64,000 nucleotides of DNA from Caldicellulosiruptor diazotrophicus (GCF_017347585.1 NZ_AP024480.1:62001-126000), one strand, 5' to 3'. Shown: positions 53,247 through 63,423, counted from the first letter of the stretch. Translations and numbers: made by a program. The notes: generated by a model from the letters alone, not told the origin.

Positions 53247-54764
53247 ATGAGCGAATATATTCTTGAGATGGTACACATAACAAAAGAATTTCCAGGCGTC
53301 AAAGCACTTGACGATGTAACTTTTAAGGTTAAAAAAGGGGAGATTCACGCTCTTGTTGGCGAAAATGGTGCAGGAAAATCTACTTTGATGAAGATTTTAA
53401 GCGGTGTGTATCCATATGGCACATACAGCGGAGATATTTTTATTGAAGGTAAAAAACAACATTTTAGAAATATAAAAGATAGCGAACATGCCGGCGTTGC
53501 AATAATTTATCAGGAGCTAACACTTGTTAAAGGCATGACTGTTGGCGAGAACATCTTTCTTGGCAGAGAACCTGTGGTAAACGGGATTATAAACTGGAAT
53601 AAGGTATATGCTGATTCTAAAAAACTTTTCGAAAAACTAAACATTGAAATAGATGTTTATGAAAAAGTAGAAAATTTAGGAATAGGCCAGCAGCAGATGG
53701 TTGAAATTGCAAAAGCTATTTCTAAAAATAGTAAAATTTTGATACTTGATGAGCCAACTGCAGCATTAACTGAGAGTGAAACAAGGCAGCTTTTCAGAAT
53801 TTTAAAAGACCTCAAAAACCACGGGGTTACTTGCATATATATCTCTCACAGGCTTGAAGAGATATTTGAAATAGCAGACACAGTAACAGTTTTAAGAGAT
53901 GGTAAAACAATCTCAACAGACCCAATATCAAATCTCACAGAAGATGAGATAATAAAAAGAATGGTTGGGCGAGAGCTTACACAGAGGTATCCAAAAGTAC
54001 CGCACAAAGCAAAAAGAACAATTATGGAAGTTAGAAACTTCTCTGTCTATGACAAAGACAATCCAGAAAAGAAAATTATTGATAATGTAAGCTTTGAGAT
54101 AAAAGAAGGAGAAATTTTAGGTATTTCAGGACTTATGGGAGCTGGTAGAACTGAGCTTTTTATGAGTATATTTGGTGCATATCCAGGAAGAAAAGAAGGA
54201 GAAATCTGGCTTGAAGGAAAGAAAATAAGTATAAATAACCCCAGAGAAGCAATAGAACACGGGATATGCTATCTTTCAGAAGATAGAAAACGATATGGGC
54301 TTGTGCTCATGATGGATATAAAAGACAACATATTACTTCCAAACTATCAGAAATTTGCAAGTGCAGGTATCATAAATATTCCAAAGTCGCTCAGCACAGC
54401 TTTAGATTATGTTGGCAAGCTCAGAATTAAAATAGCTTCACCTTTCCAGCAGGTTATGAATTTGAGCGGTGGTAACCAGCAAAAGGTTATCATTGCTAAA
54501 TGGCTTCTGGCAAATCCAAAGATTTTGATTTTGGATGAGCCGACAAGAGGTATTGACGTTGGTGCAAAATATGAAATTTATAACCTTATGAACCAGTTTG
54601 TTGACCAAGGCGTTGGAATAGTCATGATTTCGTCAGAACTTCCTGAGATTTTGGGTATGTCAGATAGAATACTTGTTATGCAAAAGGGCAAAATTGCAGG
54701 TCAGCTCATGGCCGATGAGGCAACTCAAGAAAAGATTATGACTTTAGCAACAGGAGGAAGATAG
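53247..54764 (+). CDS. xylG: Xylose-type ABC transporter ATPase (two nucleotide-binding domains)
   Basis: A 505-residue fused double ATPase. In the first half the Walker A is GENGAGKST, the signature is NLGIGQQQMVEIAKA and the Walker B is ILILDEPTAALTESE. In the second half the Walker A is degenerate (GLMGAGRTE), while the signature LSGGNQQKVIIAKW and ILILDEPTRGIDVGAK are intact, as usual in the RbsA/XylG family. It energises import through the permease encoded 4 bp downstream. The start is ATG 53247. Confidence 0.94.
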   Translation: MSEYILEMVHITKEFPGVKALDDVTFKVKKGEIHALVGENGAGKSTLMKILSGVYPYGTYSGDIFIEGKKQHFRNIKDSEHAGVAIIYQELTLVKGMTVGENIFLGREPVVNGIINWNKVYADSKKLFEKLNIEIDVYEKVENLGIGQQQMVEIAKAISKNSKILILDEPTAALTESETRQLFRILKDLKNHGVTCIYISHRLEEIFEIADTVTVLRDGKTISTDPISNLTEDEIIKRMVGRELTQRYPKVPHKAKRTIMEVRNFSVYDKDNPEKKIIDNVSFEIKEGEILGISGLMGAGRTELFMSIFGAYPGRKEGEIWLEGKKISINNPREAIEHGICYLSEDRKRYGLVLMMDIKDNILLPNYQKFASAGIINIPKSLSTALDYVGKLRIKIASPFQQVMNLSGGNQQKVIIAKWLLANPKILILDEPTRGIDVGAKYEIYNLMNQFVDQGVGIVMISSELPEILGMSDRILVMQKGKIAGQLMADEATQEKIMTLATGGR

Positions 54765-54767
54765 AGT

Positions 54768-55889
54768 ATGAATTGGAAGAAAAACTTACGAACTTACACT
54801 CTCATAATTGCAATACTCCTTATCTGGACCATATTTACAATACTTACTGAAGGCAATTTTTTAACACCACGAAATCTATCTATGCTTGCAAGACAGATGG
54901 CAATTACAGCACTTGTTGCAATTGGCATGGTATTTGTAATTGTTGCAGGGCATATTGACCTGTCGGTTGGCTCTGTTGTTGGATTTACTGGTGCTATTGC
55001 AGGTGTTTTGCAGGTTTGGCATGGCTGGTCAACACCATCAACCGTAATTGCCGTTTTGATAATTGGTGTTCTTATTGGTATTTGGCAAGGATACTGGGTT
55101 GCATACAGAGGTGTTCCGGCATTTATTGTTACACTTGCAGGAATGCTCATTTTCAGAGGCGGCGTGCTTTTAGCAAGCAAGGGTATCACAATCTCTCCCT
55201 TTAAGGAAAGCTTTACATTTATTGGGCAGGGATATTTGAACAAAGCTTTGAGCATTGCGTTTGGTGCTGTTTTAATTGTTGGATATTTGCTTTTAACAAT
55301 TAGCCAAAGAAATAGAAGGAAAAAGTACAACTTAGAAGTTCTGCCAATAGGACTTGAGATAGCAAAGGCAGCAGTTGTAATTGCACTCATTTGCGCATTT
55401 ACAGGTGTCATGATAAGCTATGAAGGAATTTCTATTCCTGTGCTGATACTTGTTATATTCACAATACTTTTAACATTTGTTTCTCAGAACACGACATTTG
55501 GCAAATATGTGTATGCAATAGGTGGAAACAAAGAAGCAGCAAGTCTTTCAGGTATAAATATCAAAAATGTTACAATGAAGATCTTTATTCTCATGGGATT
55601 TTTATCGGCGCTGGCAGGAATTGTGTTAACATCAAGACTTGACGCTGCAACATCTGGTGCTGGAACAAATATGGAACTTGATGCAATTGCAGCAGCAATC
55701 CTTGGTGGAACAAGCACACTTGGTGGTGAAGGAACAATTCCTGGTGCAATCATAGGTGCTTTGATTATGGCAAGCATTGACAATGGTATGAGCCTTTTAA
55801 ATTTGGAATATTCATACCAGCTGATTGTAAAAGGTCTTGTGCTTGTATTTGCTGTATGGCTTGATATTATGTCAAGAAAGAAAGCTTAA
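54768..55889 (+). CDS. xylH: Xylose-type ABC transporter permease
   Basis: A 373-residue inner-membrane permease of the BPD_transp_2 family, with about ten predicted helices. Characteristic blocks are ARQMAITALVAIGMVFVIVAGHIDLSVGSV and VPAFIVTLAGMLIFRGGVLL, and later AIAAAILGGTSTLGGEGTIPGAIIGALIMASIDNGMSLL. The length around 370 and the central RNRRKKY loop match XylH rather than the shorter RbsC. It ends the xylFGH operon, and a terminator follows. Confidence 0.93.
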   Translation: MNWKKNLRTYTLIIAILLIWTIFTILTEGNFLTPRNLSMLARQMAITALVAIGMVFVIVAGHIDLSVGSVVGFTGAIAGVLQVWHGWSTPSTVIAVLIIGVLIGIWQGYWVAYRGVPAFIVTLAGMLIFRGGVLLASKGITISPFKESFTFIGQGYLNKALSIAFGAVLIVGYLLLTISQRNRRKKYNLEVLPIGLEIAKAAVVIALICAFTGVMISYEGISIPVLILVIFTILLTFVSQNTTFGKYVYAIGGNKEAASLSGINIKNVTMKIFILMGFLSALAGIVLTSRLDAATSGAGTNMELDAIAAAILGGTSTLGGEGTIPGAIIGALIMASIDNGMSLLNLEYSYQLIVKGLVLVFAVWLDIMSRKKA

Positions 55890-55908
55890 AATTTTAATTT
55901 TTCCAGAG

Positions 55909-55982
55909 GGCCATAGCTTCAAACTAGTATTTTATGTTACATAAGAGAAATATTTAAAACGTTTGAAAGCTATGGCCTTTTA
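55909..55982 (+). terminator. Long-loop terminator after xylH
   Basis: GGCCATAGCTTCAAAC (55909-55924) pairs with GTTTGAAAGCTATGGCC (55961-55977) with a one-base bulge, a 36-nt loop and four Ts. The stem is strong, but the loop is longer than usual for a terminator. It may double as a control element for the chemoreceptor gene that follows. Confidence 0.65.
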
Positions 55983-56046
55983 AGCTTTTAGTGCCCAAAA
56001 GTTTGAAGTTTATAATCTGTAGTAATATTAAGAAAGGTGGCTGTTT

Positions 56047-58170
56047 ATGAAATTATGGGGAAGACTTGGTGTAAACTCTTTAAAAAAGATATTCAAAAAG
56101 GGGAGTCTTGCTCAGAAACTTAGTATTTTTATATTGGTTTTATTACTGGTTCCGATAACAATTATTGATATTTTTTCTGTGTCAAAAGCGGTAAATTCAG
56201 TAATAAACGAAAGCAAAAAGTCGTATTTGATTGCTACAAATTCAACAGCACAGTATTTTCAAGTCCTATTTGAAACAGCCAAAAACGCTGCAATTCAGGT
56301 AATGTCAAATGACAATATACAATCTTTTTGCACAGGGGAAAGCCAAAATCTAAAGGACAAAAATGAAAAAGCAAAAATAGCACAGGATGCAAAAAATATT
56401 ATTGCAAATCTTGTAGTTACATCTGAAATATTCTCTGGTGCGTACATATTAACTAATAAACAATCTTCATTAATGTTTCCGCCTTTGCCTTTGAATTACC
56501 TTGACATCAATAAAATAACAAATTCAAAATGGTACAAAGCAATTATGAACTCGGCAGGATATGTTTTACTTTCTTCTCACAGAGAAAACTTTGATGAGGT
56601 TGCTGAAAATAACAACAGTCAGATTCCTGCTTATGCATGTTCAATTGGCTTTCAGTTCAGAGATTTAAAAACTAACCAGATAAAAGGTGTAATGCTTTTG
56701 GATATAAAGGAAGAGTGGTTAAGAGAAAAGCTTCAATCTACAGAACTCTCAAAGCAAGGCGTATTGACAATAGGTCTATTATCTGATGGGAAAATATTAC
56801 TTCCACTGGATTGGCAGGAGAAAATGAATAGGAATATAAGACCAGATGAAAAATTTATTCAAAAGATTTTATCTCAGGTTAAAACTGGCAAGAAAGAAGG
56901 GGCTTTTGAGGTAATTTATCAACAAAAACCATACCTTATAACTTTTTCAAAGACTCAGTATTTTGACTGGACTGTAGTAGGTATGATACCTGTCAGTGCA
57001 ATAGTAAAAAATGCGCGCAGTATGGAAGGTGTAATTATCTTACTTACAGTTATATTTACATTAATTGCTATTGTGTTTGGCATAATCTTTGCTCTAAAAA
57101 TAGTAAAGGATATTGAAAAAATAACCAATGTTATGGCAATAGCTGAAAAAGGCGACTTAACAAATACCATTAATATAAGGCGCAGTGATGAGGTAGGAAG
57201 TCTTTCAAGAAGCTTTAACAATATGACCAAGAACATTAAAAAGCTTATAGAAAAGGGTATAAATTTGACACAGCAGGTAACATCCTCAATAGCATCTCTG
57301 ACAACAATAGCAAGTGAAACATCGGCTGCTTCAAACGAAATAGCACGAGCAATTCAAGAAATCGCTGAGGGTGCAGGCAATCAGGCAAAAGAAGCTACAA
57401 ATGTTTCTGAAATAGTATCACAGTTTGGTCAGAAAATAGAATCTATTGTTTATTCAATAGAACAAATAAATAAACTTTCAAAAGATGTATTTAAACTTTC
57501 AGAAGATGGTTTTGAAGCAGTAAAAAGTTTAGATAAAGTAACTGAAGACACTGTAAGTATTACAGATTCAATGATAAGAACAATAAATCAATTGACCGAC
57601 TATTCAAAATCAATTGGGAAAATAATTAATCTTCTTGGTAGCATATCTGAGCAGACAAAACTACTTGCACTTAATGCATCAATAGAGGCAGCAAAGGCTG
57701 GTGAGGCAGGAAGAGGATTTGCAGTTGTTGCGAGCGAAATTCGCAAACTTGCTGATATGTCAAAAGAATCAACACGCGAGGTTGATAAGATAATAAAGAA
57801 AATAATAAATCAAACAAAAGAAGCACAGGAAATAGCAGACAAAGTGGGAGTTGTAATAAATAGACAGAATACAGCAGTTGATACTGTCACAGGTGCGTTT
57901 GGTAAAATAAAATTTGCAGTTGAAGAATTATTCGAAAAAATAGAAAATATAAATAAGTTAGTCTTATCAATAGACAATGAGAAGACAACAATAATTGAAA
58001 GTGTAGAAAATATTTCAGCCATATCACAAGAGACTGCAGCATCAACACAAGAAGTTTCAGCATCAACTGAAGAGCAATTAGCTGCAATTGAAGAGCTAAA
58101 ATCCATGATTGAAAGGCTGAATATTTTAGCCCAAGACTTGTATCAGGCAATGCAGGTGTTTAGGGTTTGA
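56047..58170 (+). CDS. Methyl-accepting chemotaxis protein
   Basis: A 707-residue transmembrane chemoreceptor. The first helix is at about 25-48 ([19 protein letters not shown]). An extracytoplasmic double-Cache-like sensor region (about 50-325) follows, then the second helix (about 328-350, [19 protein letters not shown]) and a HAMP domain (about 352-400). The long signalling coiled coil has the hairpin tip [36 protein letters not shown] around residues 535-575. AGAAAGGTGG precedes ATG 56047. Lying directly behind xylFGH, it may guide movement toward the same sugar, through direct binding or a binding protein. No other chemotaxis gene is present. Confidence 0.93.
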   Translation: MKLWGRLGVNSLKKIFKKGSLAQKLSIFILVLLLVPITIIDIFSVSKAVNSVINESKKSYLIATNSTAQYFQVLFETAKNAAIQVMSNDNIQSFCTGESQNLKDKNEKAKIAQDAKNIIANLVVTSEIFSGAYILTNKQSSLMFPPLPLNYLDINKITNSKWYKAIMNSAGYVLLSSHRENFDEVAENNNSQIPAYACSIGFQFRDLKTNQIKGVMLLDIKEEWLREKLQSTELSKQGVLTIGLLSDGKILLPLDWQEKMNRNIRPDEKFIQKILSQVKTGKKEGAFEVIYQQKPYLITFSKTQYFDWTVVGMIPVSAIVKNARSMEGVIILLTVIFTLIAIVFGIIFALKIVKDIEKITNVMAIAEKGDLTNTINIRRSDEVGSLSRSFNNMTKNIKKLIEKGINLTQQVTSSIASLTTIASETSAASNEIARAIQEIAEGAGNQAKEATNVSEIVSQFGQKIESIVYSIEQINKLSKDVFKLSEDGFEAVKSLDKVTEDTVSITDSMIRTINQLTDYSKSIGKIINLLGSISEQTKLLALNASIEAAKAGEAGRGFAVVASEIRKLADMSKESTREVDKIIKKIINQTKEAQEIADKVGVVINRQNTAVDTVTGAFGKIKFAVEELFEKIENINKLVLSIDNEKTTIIESVENISAISQETAASTQEVSASTEEQLAAIEELKSMIERLNILAQDLYQAMQVFRV

Positions 58171-58175
58171 ATAGT

Positions 58176-58217
58176 AGAGCAGGCATATACTCTTAAAACA
58201 GTGCCTGCTCTTATTTA
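58176..58217. terminator. Terminator after the chemoreceptor gene
   Basis: AGAGCAGGCA (58176-58185) pairs with TGCCTGCTCT (58202-58211), followed by TTATTTAT. It lies between converging genes and may serve both. Confidence 0.8.
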
Positions 58218-58240
58218 TGTACAGATTTTATGGAATGTTT

Positions 58241-59284
58241 TTATTTTCCAAATATCTCTTCATATGAATGATAGTTATCTTTGATAATAAGATTTATGTT
58301 ATTTTTTGTAACAGCAACAGGCTCAACTAAATATGCCGGAACCATTTTATACCCATTATTAACAAAATTCTTAGTATAAGGTAATTTATCTTTTTTAATA
58401 ATCTTTTCAGCAATTTCTATTGCAAGATTAGATAGCTTTTTGATTGGTTTGTATACTGTCATGAGCTGATATCCATTTACAATCCTTCTACAAGCGCTAA
58501 GCTCAGCATCCTGCCCTACAACCGGAATTTTTCCTGCAAGCTTTTTTTCTGCTAAAGCAGAAATGGCTCCTTCTGCTAACGAGTCGTTTTGTGCCAAAAT
58601 TGCATCAATACGCTTTCCTGACTGAAGAAGTTTTGCTACATATTCATAAGCATACTCTTTTTTCCATTTGTAACAATAGTCTTCAAGAAGAATATTGATT
58701 TTACCTGAGTTTACATATGGACTCAAGATTTTTCTATATCCTTCTTTTATTTGATAGGTATTATAATCCTTTGGATTTCCTAGAATAAAAACATAATTGC
58801 CAGAAGGTGATTGTTGCAGTAAGTATTTTGCCATAATTTCGCCAATATTTTGATTGTTAAATCCTACGTAAGCATCTATATTTGCGTCTAAAGCTATTCG
58901 GTCATAACATATAACGGGAATTTTTTTCTGGTTTGCAAGTTCAATTGCATTTTTTGCAGAATCATAGCTGCTGGGAACTATAATAAGCAAGTTTATACCT
59001 TTTGAAATAAGATATTTAACTTGTTGGTATTGGGTCATATCGTTTTCGTTTGCATTAGTCCACTCTACTTCAAAACCTTTCTCTTTAGATGCACTAATTA
59101 GATATTTTCTGTCAAAAAACCATCTTTCTTCTTTTAAAGTACTCATTGCAAATCCAATTTTAATCTGACGATTGATGTTGTTCTTTTTTAAAAAGTGAAT
59201 ATAAGCAAACAAAAAAATGATAATAAATGTCAATACAATAGCTAATGTAATTATGATTAATTTAAAATTTAGTATCTTTTTCAT
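58241..59284 (-). CDS. Membrane-anchored XylF-like sugar-binding sensor, cassette B
   Basis: A 347-residue protein with an N-terminal membrane helix (LIIITLAIVLTFIIIFLFAYIHF) and a XylF-type binding fold (IKIGFAMSTLKEERWFFDRK, CYDRIALDANIDAYVGFNNQ, VVGQDAELSACRRIVNGYQLMTVYK). It is clearly paralogous to the sensor at 46735, and both end in NYHSYEEI/NFHTWDEV-like tails. It is the last gene of cassette B. The anchoring and similarity to XylFII suggest that it presents sugar occupancy to the kinase at 60853 rather than to a transporter. Confidence 0.85.
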   Translation of the reverse strand: MKKILNFKLIIITLAIVLTFIIIFLFAYIHFLKKNNINRQIKIGFAMSTLKEERWFFDRKYLISASKEKGFEVEWTNANENDMTQYQQVKYLISKGINLLIIVPSSYDSAKNAIELANQKKIPVICYDRIALDANIDAYVGFNNQNIGEIMAKYLLQQSPSGNYVFILGNPKDYNTYQIKEGYRKILSPYVNSGKINILLEDYCYKWKKEYAYEYVAKLLQSGKRIDAILAQNDSLAEGAISALAEKKLAGKIPVVGQDAELSACRRIVNGYQLMTVYKPIKKLSNLAIEIAEKIIKKDKLPYTKNFVNNGYKMVPAYLVEPVAVTKNNINLIIKDNYHSYEEIFGK

Positions 59285-59300
59285 AACTGTTTCCTCACCT

Positions 59301-60836
59301 TTATTTATTTCTATTATTTCTGACTGAAGCAGGCGTCAAACCAGTGTATTTTTTAAATGCCTTGATAAAATAATTTGGGTCATCAAATCCAATTTCGTAT
59401 GCTATTTCTTTTATTGGCATATTTGTTTCTGTCAAAAGCTTTTGTGCATGCTCTATTTTCAGTTTTATTAGGTACTCTTTAAAGTTTATACCAACTGATT
59501 TTTTGAAGATTTTACTAAAGTAATAAGGGCTAATATTTAATACTTGGCTCATCTCTTCTAAAGAGATATTCCTTTTAAAATTGTTTTTAATGTATTCAAG
59601 AGCCTGTGAAACTATACTACTTGAATTATATGTTTTCTTTTGTATAGCTGCTTCGCTAGTAATTATTTGGATTATTTCAAATGTTTTTTGGATTATCTCT
59701 ACTTCATTATCAATTGAAATAACATCTTTTAAAAATTTTTCCATTGAATATATAACTTTTGCGTTTTCTTTAATGTTAATTTCAATTAATAACTGGATGA
59801 CAAACAAAATTATCTTGAATCGCGCTTGGTTAATTCCATATGCCAAAGTATATTTTTTTACAAGCTCTGAAATTTGTTGTTGTTTTTGAATAATGTTAGT
59901 AGTTTTTAAAAGTGAATTTAACAATCTTTTTTCCATTATTTCAAGTTCTACATATAAGTCTGTGGTTTCTTCATTATCTTCATGAATTATATTACTGTAA
60001 CTTTCTAAAAATGCTTCTTCAAAGTCATCATAAAGATTACATAAGTTACTCAGACCTATCTGTATTTCGGAATCTGTTTTAGATTTGATTATCTTTTTTA
60101 GTTTATCTTTTAACACTTCTTTGTAAGTCTCACTTTCAGCTGAAAATATACACAAAAGAGAGCTTGGAGATAAAAAAGATACAATGCATTTGTTTGAGAA
60201 AGCTGATTTGATTTCAGTTTTGAGTTCACTTAATATGTCTATATTATTTAACGAATTTTCTTGCTCTACCTTCAAAATTGCTACAATACCATATTGAATG
60301 TTTTGAATATCAAGGAACTGTTCTAATTGCCTTAGGTTAAAATCTGAAAATAGTTTGTTGTTCAAAATGAAAAATAAAAACCCATTTTCTATTAGAGATT
60401 GCATAGCTTTAATTTTTCTTTTCCTCTCCATTTCTTCTTTTTGCTTAGACAAAATGTTGTCAATTTCTTCAAAAGCTTTTTTTGTAATGTTTACAATGTC
60501 TGATACCAAGTAGGGCTTTAGTATATAAGAAAAAGCGCCAAGCTCGACAGATTTTCTTGCATATTCAAATTTGTCATGAGCTGAGATAATAATAAAAAGA
60601 GGAAAAGGATCTTTTTTTACTTTTCGGATTTCCTCCATTACTTCTATTCCGCTCATATCAGGCATTTGTATGTCTATAAAAACTACATGATAATTTTCAA
60701 ACATCAGCTTTTGCAGCGCTTCTTCTCCATCATAAGCTTCGTCGATATTCATCTGTTCTGAAAAATTCTTTTTTAAAATATGCGAAATTGATTCAATTAC
60801 GGTAGACTCATCATCACATATGAGAATCTTTTTCAT
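59301..60836 (-). CDS. AraC-family response regulator, cassette B
   Basis: A 511-residue YesN-type regulator, paralogue of 47845. The receiver has CDDESTV, Asp55 in VVFIDIQMPDMSG and Lys in LKPYLVSD. The AraC domain is at the C-terminus (LNISPYYFSKIFKKSVGINF; IAYEIGFDDPNYFIKAFKKYTGLTPASVR). The kinase gene ends 16 bp upstream. The probable targets are the divergent binding-protein gene at 63525 or xylFGH. Confidence 0.93.
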   Translation of the reverse strand: MKKILICDDESTVIESISHILKKNFSEQMNIDEAYDGEEALQKLMFENYHVVFIDIQMPDMSGIEVMEEIRKVKKDPFPLFIIISAHDKFEYARKSVELGAFSYILKPYLVSDIVNITKKAFEEIDNILSKQKEEMERKRKIKAMQSLIENGFLFFILNNKLFSDFNLRQLEQFLDIQNIQYGIVAILKVEQENSLNNIDILSELKTEIKSAFSNKCIVSFLSPSSLLCIFSAESETYKEVLKDKLKKIIKSKTDSEIQIGLSNLCNLYDDFEEAFLESYSNIIHEDNEETTDLYVELEIMEKRLLNSLLKTTNIIQKQQQISELVKKYTLAYGINQARFKIILFVIQLLIEINIKENAKVIYSMEKFLKDVISIDNEVEIIQKTFEIIQIITSEAAIQKKTYNSSSIVSQALEYIKNNFKRNISLEEMSQVLNISPYYFSKIFKKSVGINFKEYLIKLKIEHAQKLLTETNMPIKEIAYEIGFDDPNYFIKAFKKYTGLTPASVRNNRNK

Positions 60837-60852
60837 TTTTTTCAGCTCCTCT

Positions 60853-62322
60853 TTATGATAATTGATTTATATAGGGAATAGTAATTGTTACGGTTGTTCC
60901 AATGTCCTTCTTTGACTCAATAAAAATAGGTTCTTTTATTCCAAAGAAAAACTCAAGCCTTTTTGTGATGTTTTCAATACCGATACCTGTAGAAGTCCTA
61001 GAAACAAATGACTTTTTAGTGATATCTGCCAAAACCTCAGGGTCTATACCGCTGCCATTGTCTATAATTTGAATTTTCACATAGCTGGTGTAATATTTTT
61101 TAGCAACTATTTTTATTGTTCCTTCTCTCTTTTTTGCAAACCCATGTACAATAGAATTTTCAACTATAGGCTGAAGTATCATGCTTGGTATTTTTGCATT
61201 TTCAATCTCTTTCTCAATATCAATTTCAAGATTAATTTTGTTTCTAAATCTTACATTATGAATGAATATATAATTCTTCACATTTTCAACCTCTTCACTC
61301 AGGGTTACAAGCTTATTTATGTTTTGAACACAGTATCTAAGATAATTAGAAGTTTTTATAAGCATATCATAAGTTTTATCCGCATTTTCCAACATTGCCA
61401 TTTGAGCAAGTGTATTTAATGTATTAAACAAAAAATGTGGATTTATCTGAGCTTGGAGCGATTTTAGTTCTGCCTCTTGCAATGCTTGTTGATACTTTAC
61501 CATTTCTATTTCCTTTTTTGCAAGTTCTTTCTCAAGTTCAGCCTTATCTTCAAGTTTTTTCAACATATCTTTAATGTTTTCAAGCATTTCACTAAAAGAA
61601 TTATTTAAAATTCCTAATTCATCTGTAGAATCAACTTTTGGGATTGAAAAATTTAATTCTCCTTTTGCTACTTTGTTTGAGTACTTTGCAAGTCTTGATA
61701 TTGGATCTGTTAGCTCTTTTGTGAAAAGAAGGCTAATTATTATTGAAAGTATAAACCATAATGCTATTACTACATAGTTTGTGTTTGTAATCTTTCGAAT
61801 AGAGCTTTTTAAATTGTTATAATATTCAACGCTATGATTAATTTTACTTTGAGTAAATTTCTGTAAAAAATAATTTGCATAATCCAAACTTTCTATTGTG
61901 TCTGAAAGCTTCTTTGTGTAATCTTTTCCTTGTTTTTTATAAAGTATAACCATGTCAATGTTATCGTTTATTGTTTTATATATGTTAGTAATACTTCTTT
62001 TATAAACAATTTCATCTTCGCTCTGGCAAGTAAGCTGGTTTAATTCATAAGATATAGAATTTAAACTGTCATAGACGTTTAAGATTGAATCAGAATCTCC
62101 GGAAATAACATAAGATTGAATACTTCTGCTAATTGTTCCAAAGTTATTTGTTATAGTATTTATACTTTCAATGTTATGATAAGTCTTATCAAAGTAGTTG
62201 TGAAGAAAATTAACATTGAGCTGAATTAACAGGTTTATTGCGATTGTTGTAAGGATGAAGGTTAGAATAAAAAATATAAGTTTTCCCTTGTATGTCTTAA
62301 ATGATAATATCATTTTCATCAC
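60853..62322 (-). CDS. Sensor histidine kinase, cassette B
   Basis: A 489-residue membrane kinase. It has an N-terminal helix (LIFFILTFILTTIAINLLI) and a helical extracytoplasmic segment of about 150 residues with SYVISGDSDSILNVYDSL. The second helix is VVIALWFILSIIISLLF, followed by HAMP. The phospho-accepting His296 is in INPHFLFNTLNTLAQMA, and the HATPase_c motifs are PIVENSIVHGF and IDNGSGIDPE. The sensor part is small and helical, without a ligand-binding fold, consistent with signal input coming from the binding proteins encoded next to it. It is intact, unlike its paralogue at 49401. Confidence 0.93.
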   Translation of the reverse strand: MMKMILSFKTYKGKLIFFILTFILTTIAINLLIQLNVNFLHNYFDKTYHNIESINTITNNFGTISRSIQSYVISGDSDSILNVYDSLNSISYELNQLTCQSEDEIVYKRSITNIYKTINDNIDMVILYKKQGKDYTKKLSDTIESLDYANYFLQKFTQSKINHSVEYYNNLKSSIRKITNTNYVVIALWFILSIIISLLFTKELTDPISRLAKYSNKVAKGELNFSIPKVDSTDELGILNNSFSEMLENIKDMLKKLEDKAELEKELAKKEIEMVKYQQALQEAELKSLQAQINPHFLFNTLNTLAQMAMLENADKTYDMLIKTSNYLRYCVQNINKLVTLSEEVENVKNYIFIHNVRFRNKINLEIDIEKEIENAKIPSMILQPIVENSIVHGFAKKREGTIKIVAKKYYTSYVKIQIIDNGSGIDPEVLADITKKSFVSRTSTGIGIENITKRLEFFFGIKEPIFIESKKDIGTTVTITIPYINQLS

Positions 62323-62327
62323 CCAAC

Positions 62328-63293
62328 CTATTTAACGATTATGGACATAGGTATAAATTGACCTTTAAAAGCCAATTTTTCAAAGTCTTTCATAATTAAA
62401 ATAGACCTGATAGCAAGTTCATCGTAATTTGGCATAACAAGCTTGTCAATAAGTCCCTCATCTCTGTATCTTAAGAGTCGTGAGTCATCTCCTGCTCCGA
62501 TAAAGATAAAATTTGAATCTTTTGGAGATTTGACAAAACTATCAATAAAAGCAAAAGTCTCAAGCTCTTCAGTTGTGTAATAACAATTGTACTGCTGAGC
62601 TGTAATTATGTTATTTAAAAGTTTTTCTGACTCAGCATTACCATATTCAATTGAAAATAAATCAACAGAAAATTCTATTCCTTTTTCTTTTAAATAACTT
62701 TTTATGCCTTCAACTTCACTATTGCCTGATAAACTTTTATTGATTGTATTTGTTATTACTGCAATTTTGAGTCTATATAATTTTTTTTGTTTTGCTATAA
62801 TTTCAATGTTACTTGCAACAAGTCTGCCTTTTTGAAAATAGTCAAAACCCAGTGTTGTGTCAAAAAAATCTTTAAGGTTGCTGTTAAGAATAGATATCAC
62901 TCTAATTTTTTGCAGTTTGAGCTGGTCGATTAAAGATTTAATTTCACTGCTGTGAAATAAATCACAAAGTATGACAAAATCAAACTTTGAAAAAAGAGCC
63001 AGTTTTAGGCCAAAAACTTCCTCTTGTTCAGATTCATAGAAGATAGTTTCTGATAATACCTTCTGTGCCTGAGCAAACTGTTCAAACTCACCTAAAAATT
63101 CTTTCCAATACATTTCATTTTTAGGCAATATAACTGCGCAGTTTATATAATTATTTTGCGAAAAGTTATTTAAATTGCCCATTTTGCGAATGATCAAAAA
63201 ATCACTTGCTGATAGCCACACTAAAATGAGCAGAAGTAAAAGAGAAACTGTAATTATTAAGTACTTTAATATGAAATTTTTTGTTGAGGACAT
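62328..63293 (-). CDS. Anchored periplasmic-binding-fold sensor, first gene of cassette B
   Basis: A 321-residue protein with one N-terminal helix (YLIITVSLLLLLILVWLSASDFL) and a type I binding-protein fold. It resembles 50899: both have a PKNEMYWKEFLGEFE / PQNQTYWNWFLEKYK block, a DYFQKGRLVAS / DYYYKGKIAGK block and FIFIGAGDD / FIVIGAGTN. The kinase gene starts 6 bp later. I prefer ATG 63293, as AAAGGAG is better placed for it than for the GTG at 63305. Confidence 0.8.
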   Translation of the reverse strand: MSSTKNFILKYLIITVSLLLLLILVWLSASDFLIIRKMGNLNNFSQNNYINCAVILPKNEMYWKEFLGEFEQFAQAQKVLSETIFYESEQEEVFGLKLALFSKFDFVILCDLFHSSEIKSLIDQLKLQKIRVISILNSNLKDFFDTTLGFDYFQKGRLVASNIEIIAKQKKLYRLKIAVITNTINKSLSGNSEVEGIKSYLKEKGIEFSVDLFSIEYGNAESEKLLNNIITAQQYNCYYTTEELETFAFIDSFVKSPKDSNFIFIGAGDDSRLLRYRDEGLIDKLVMPNYDELAIRSILIMKDFEKLAFKGQFIPMSIIVK

Positions 63294-63423
63294 TTTTTTA
63301 CACACTCCTTTAAAACTATTTTATCATCTGAAGTTATCAAGTAAAACTCCAATATACAGCAAAAAATTGACCACAAAAAATTGCAGTAAATTTTTTATTT
63401 CATTTGTTCAAAAGCTTAAAAAG

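Noticed and set aside
54794-55411. A 205-codon minus-strand open frame opposite the XylH permease gene
   Set aside because: It is the reverse shadow of a strongly supported permease gene, has no ribosome binding site and its translation has no domain pattern.
55909-55982. Riboswitch between xylH and the chemoreceptor gene
   Set aside because: There is a single long stem with an unstructured 36-nt loop and no conserved aptamer motif that I recognise. A terminator explains it more simply.
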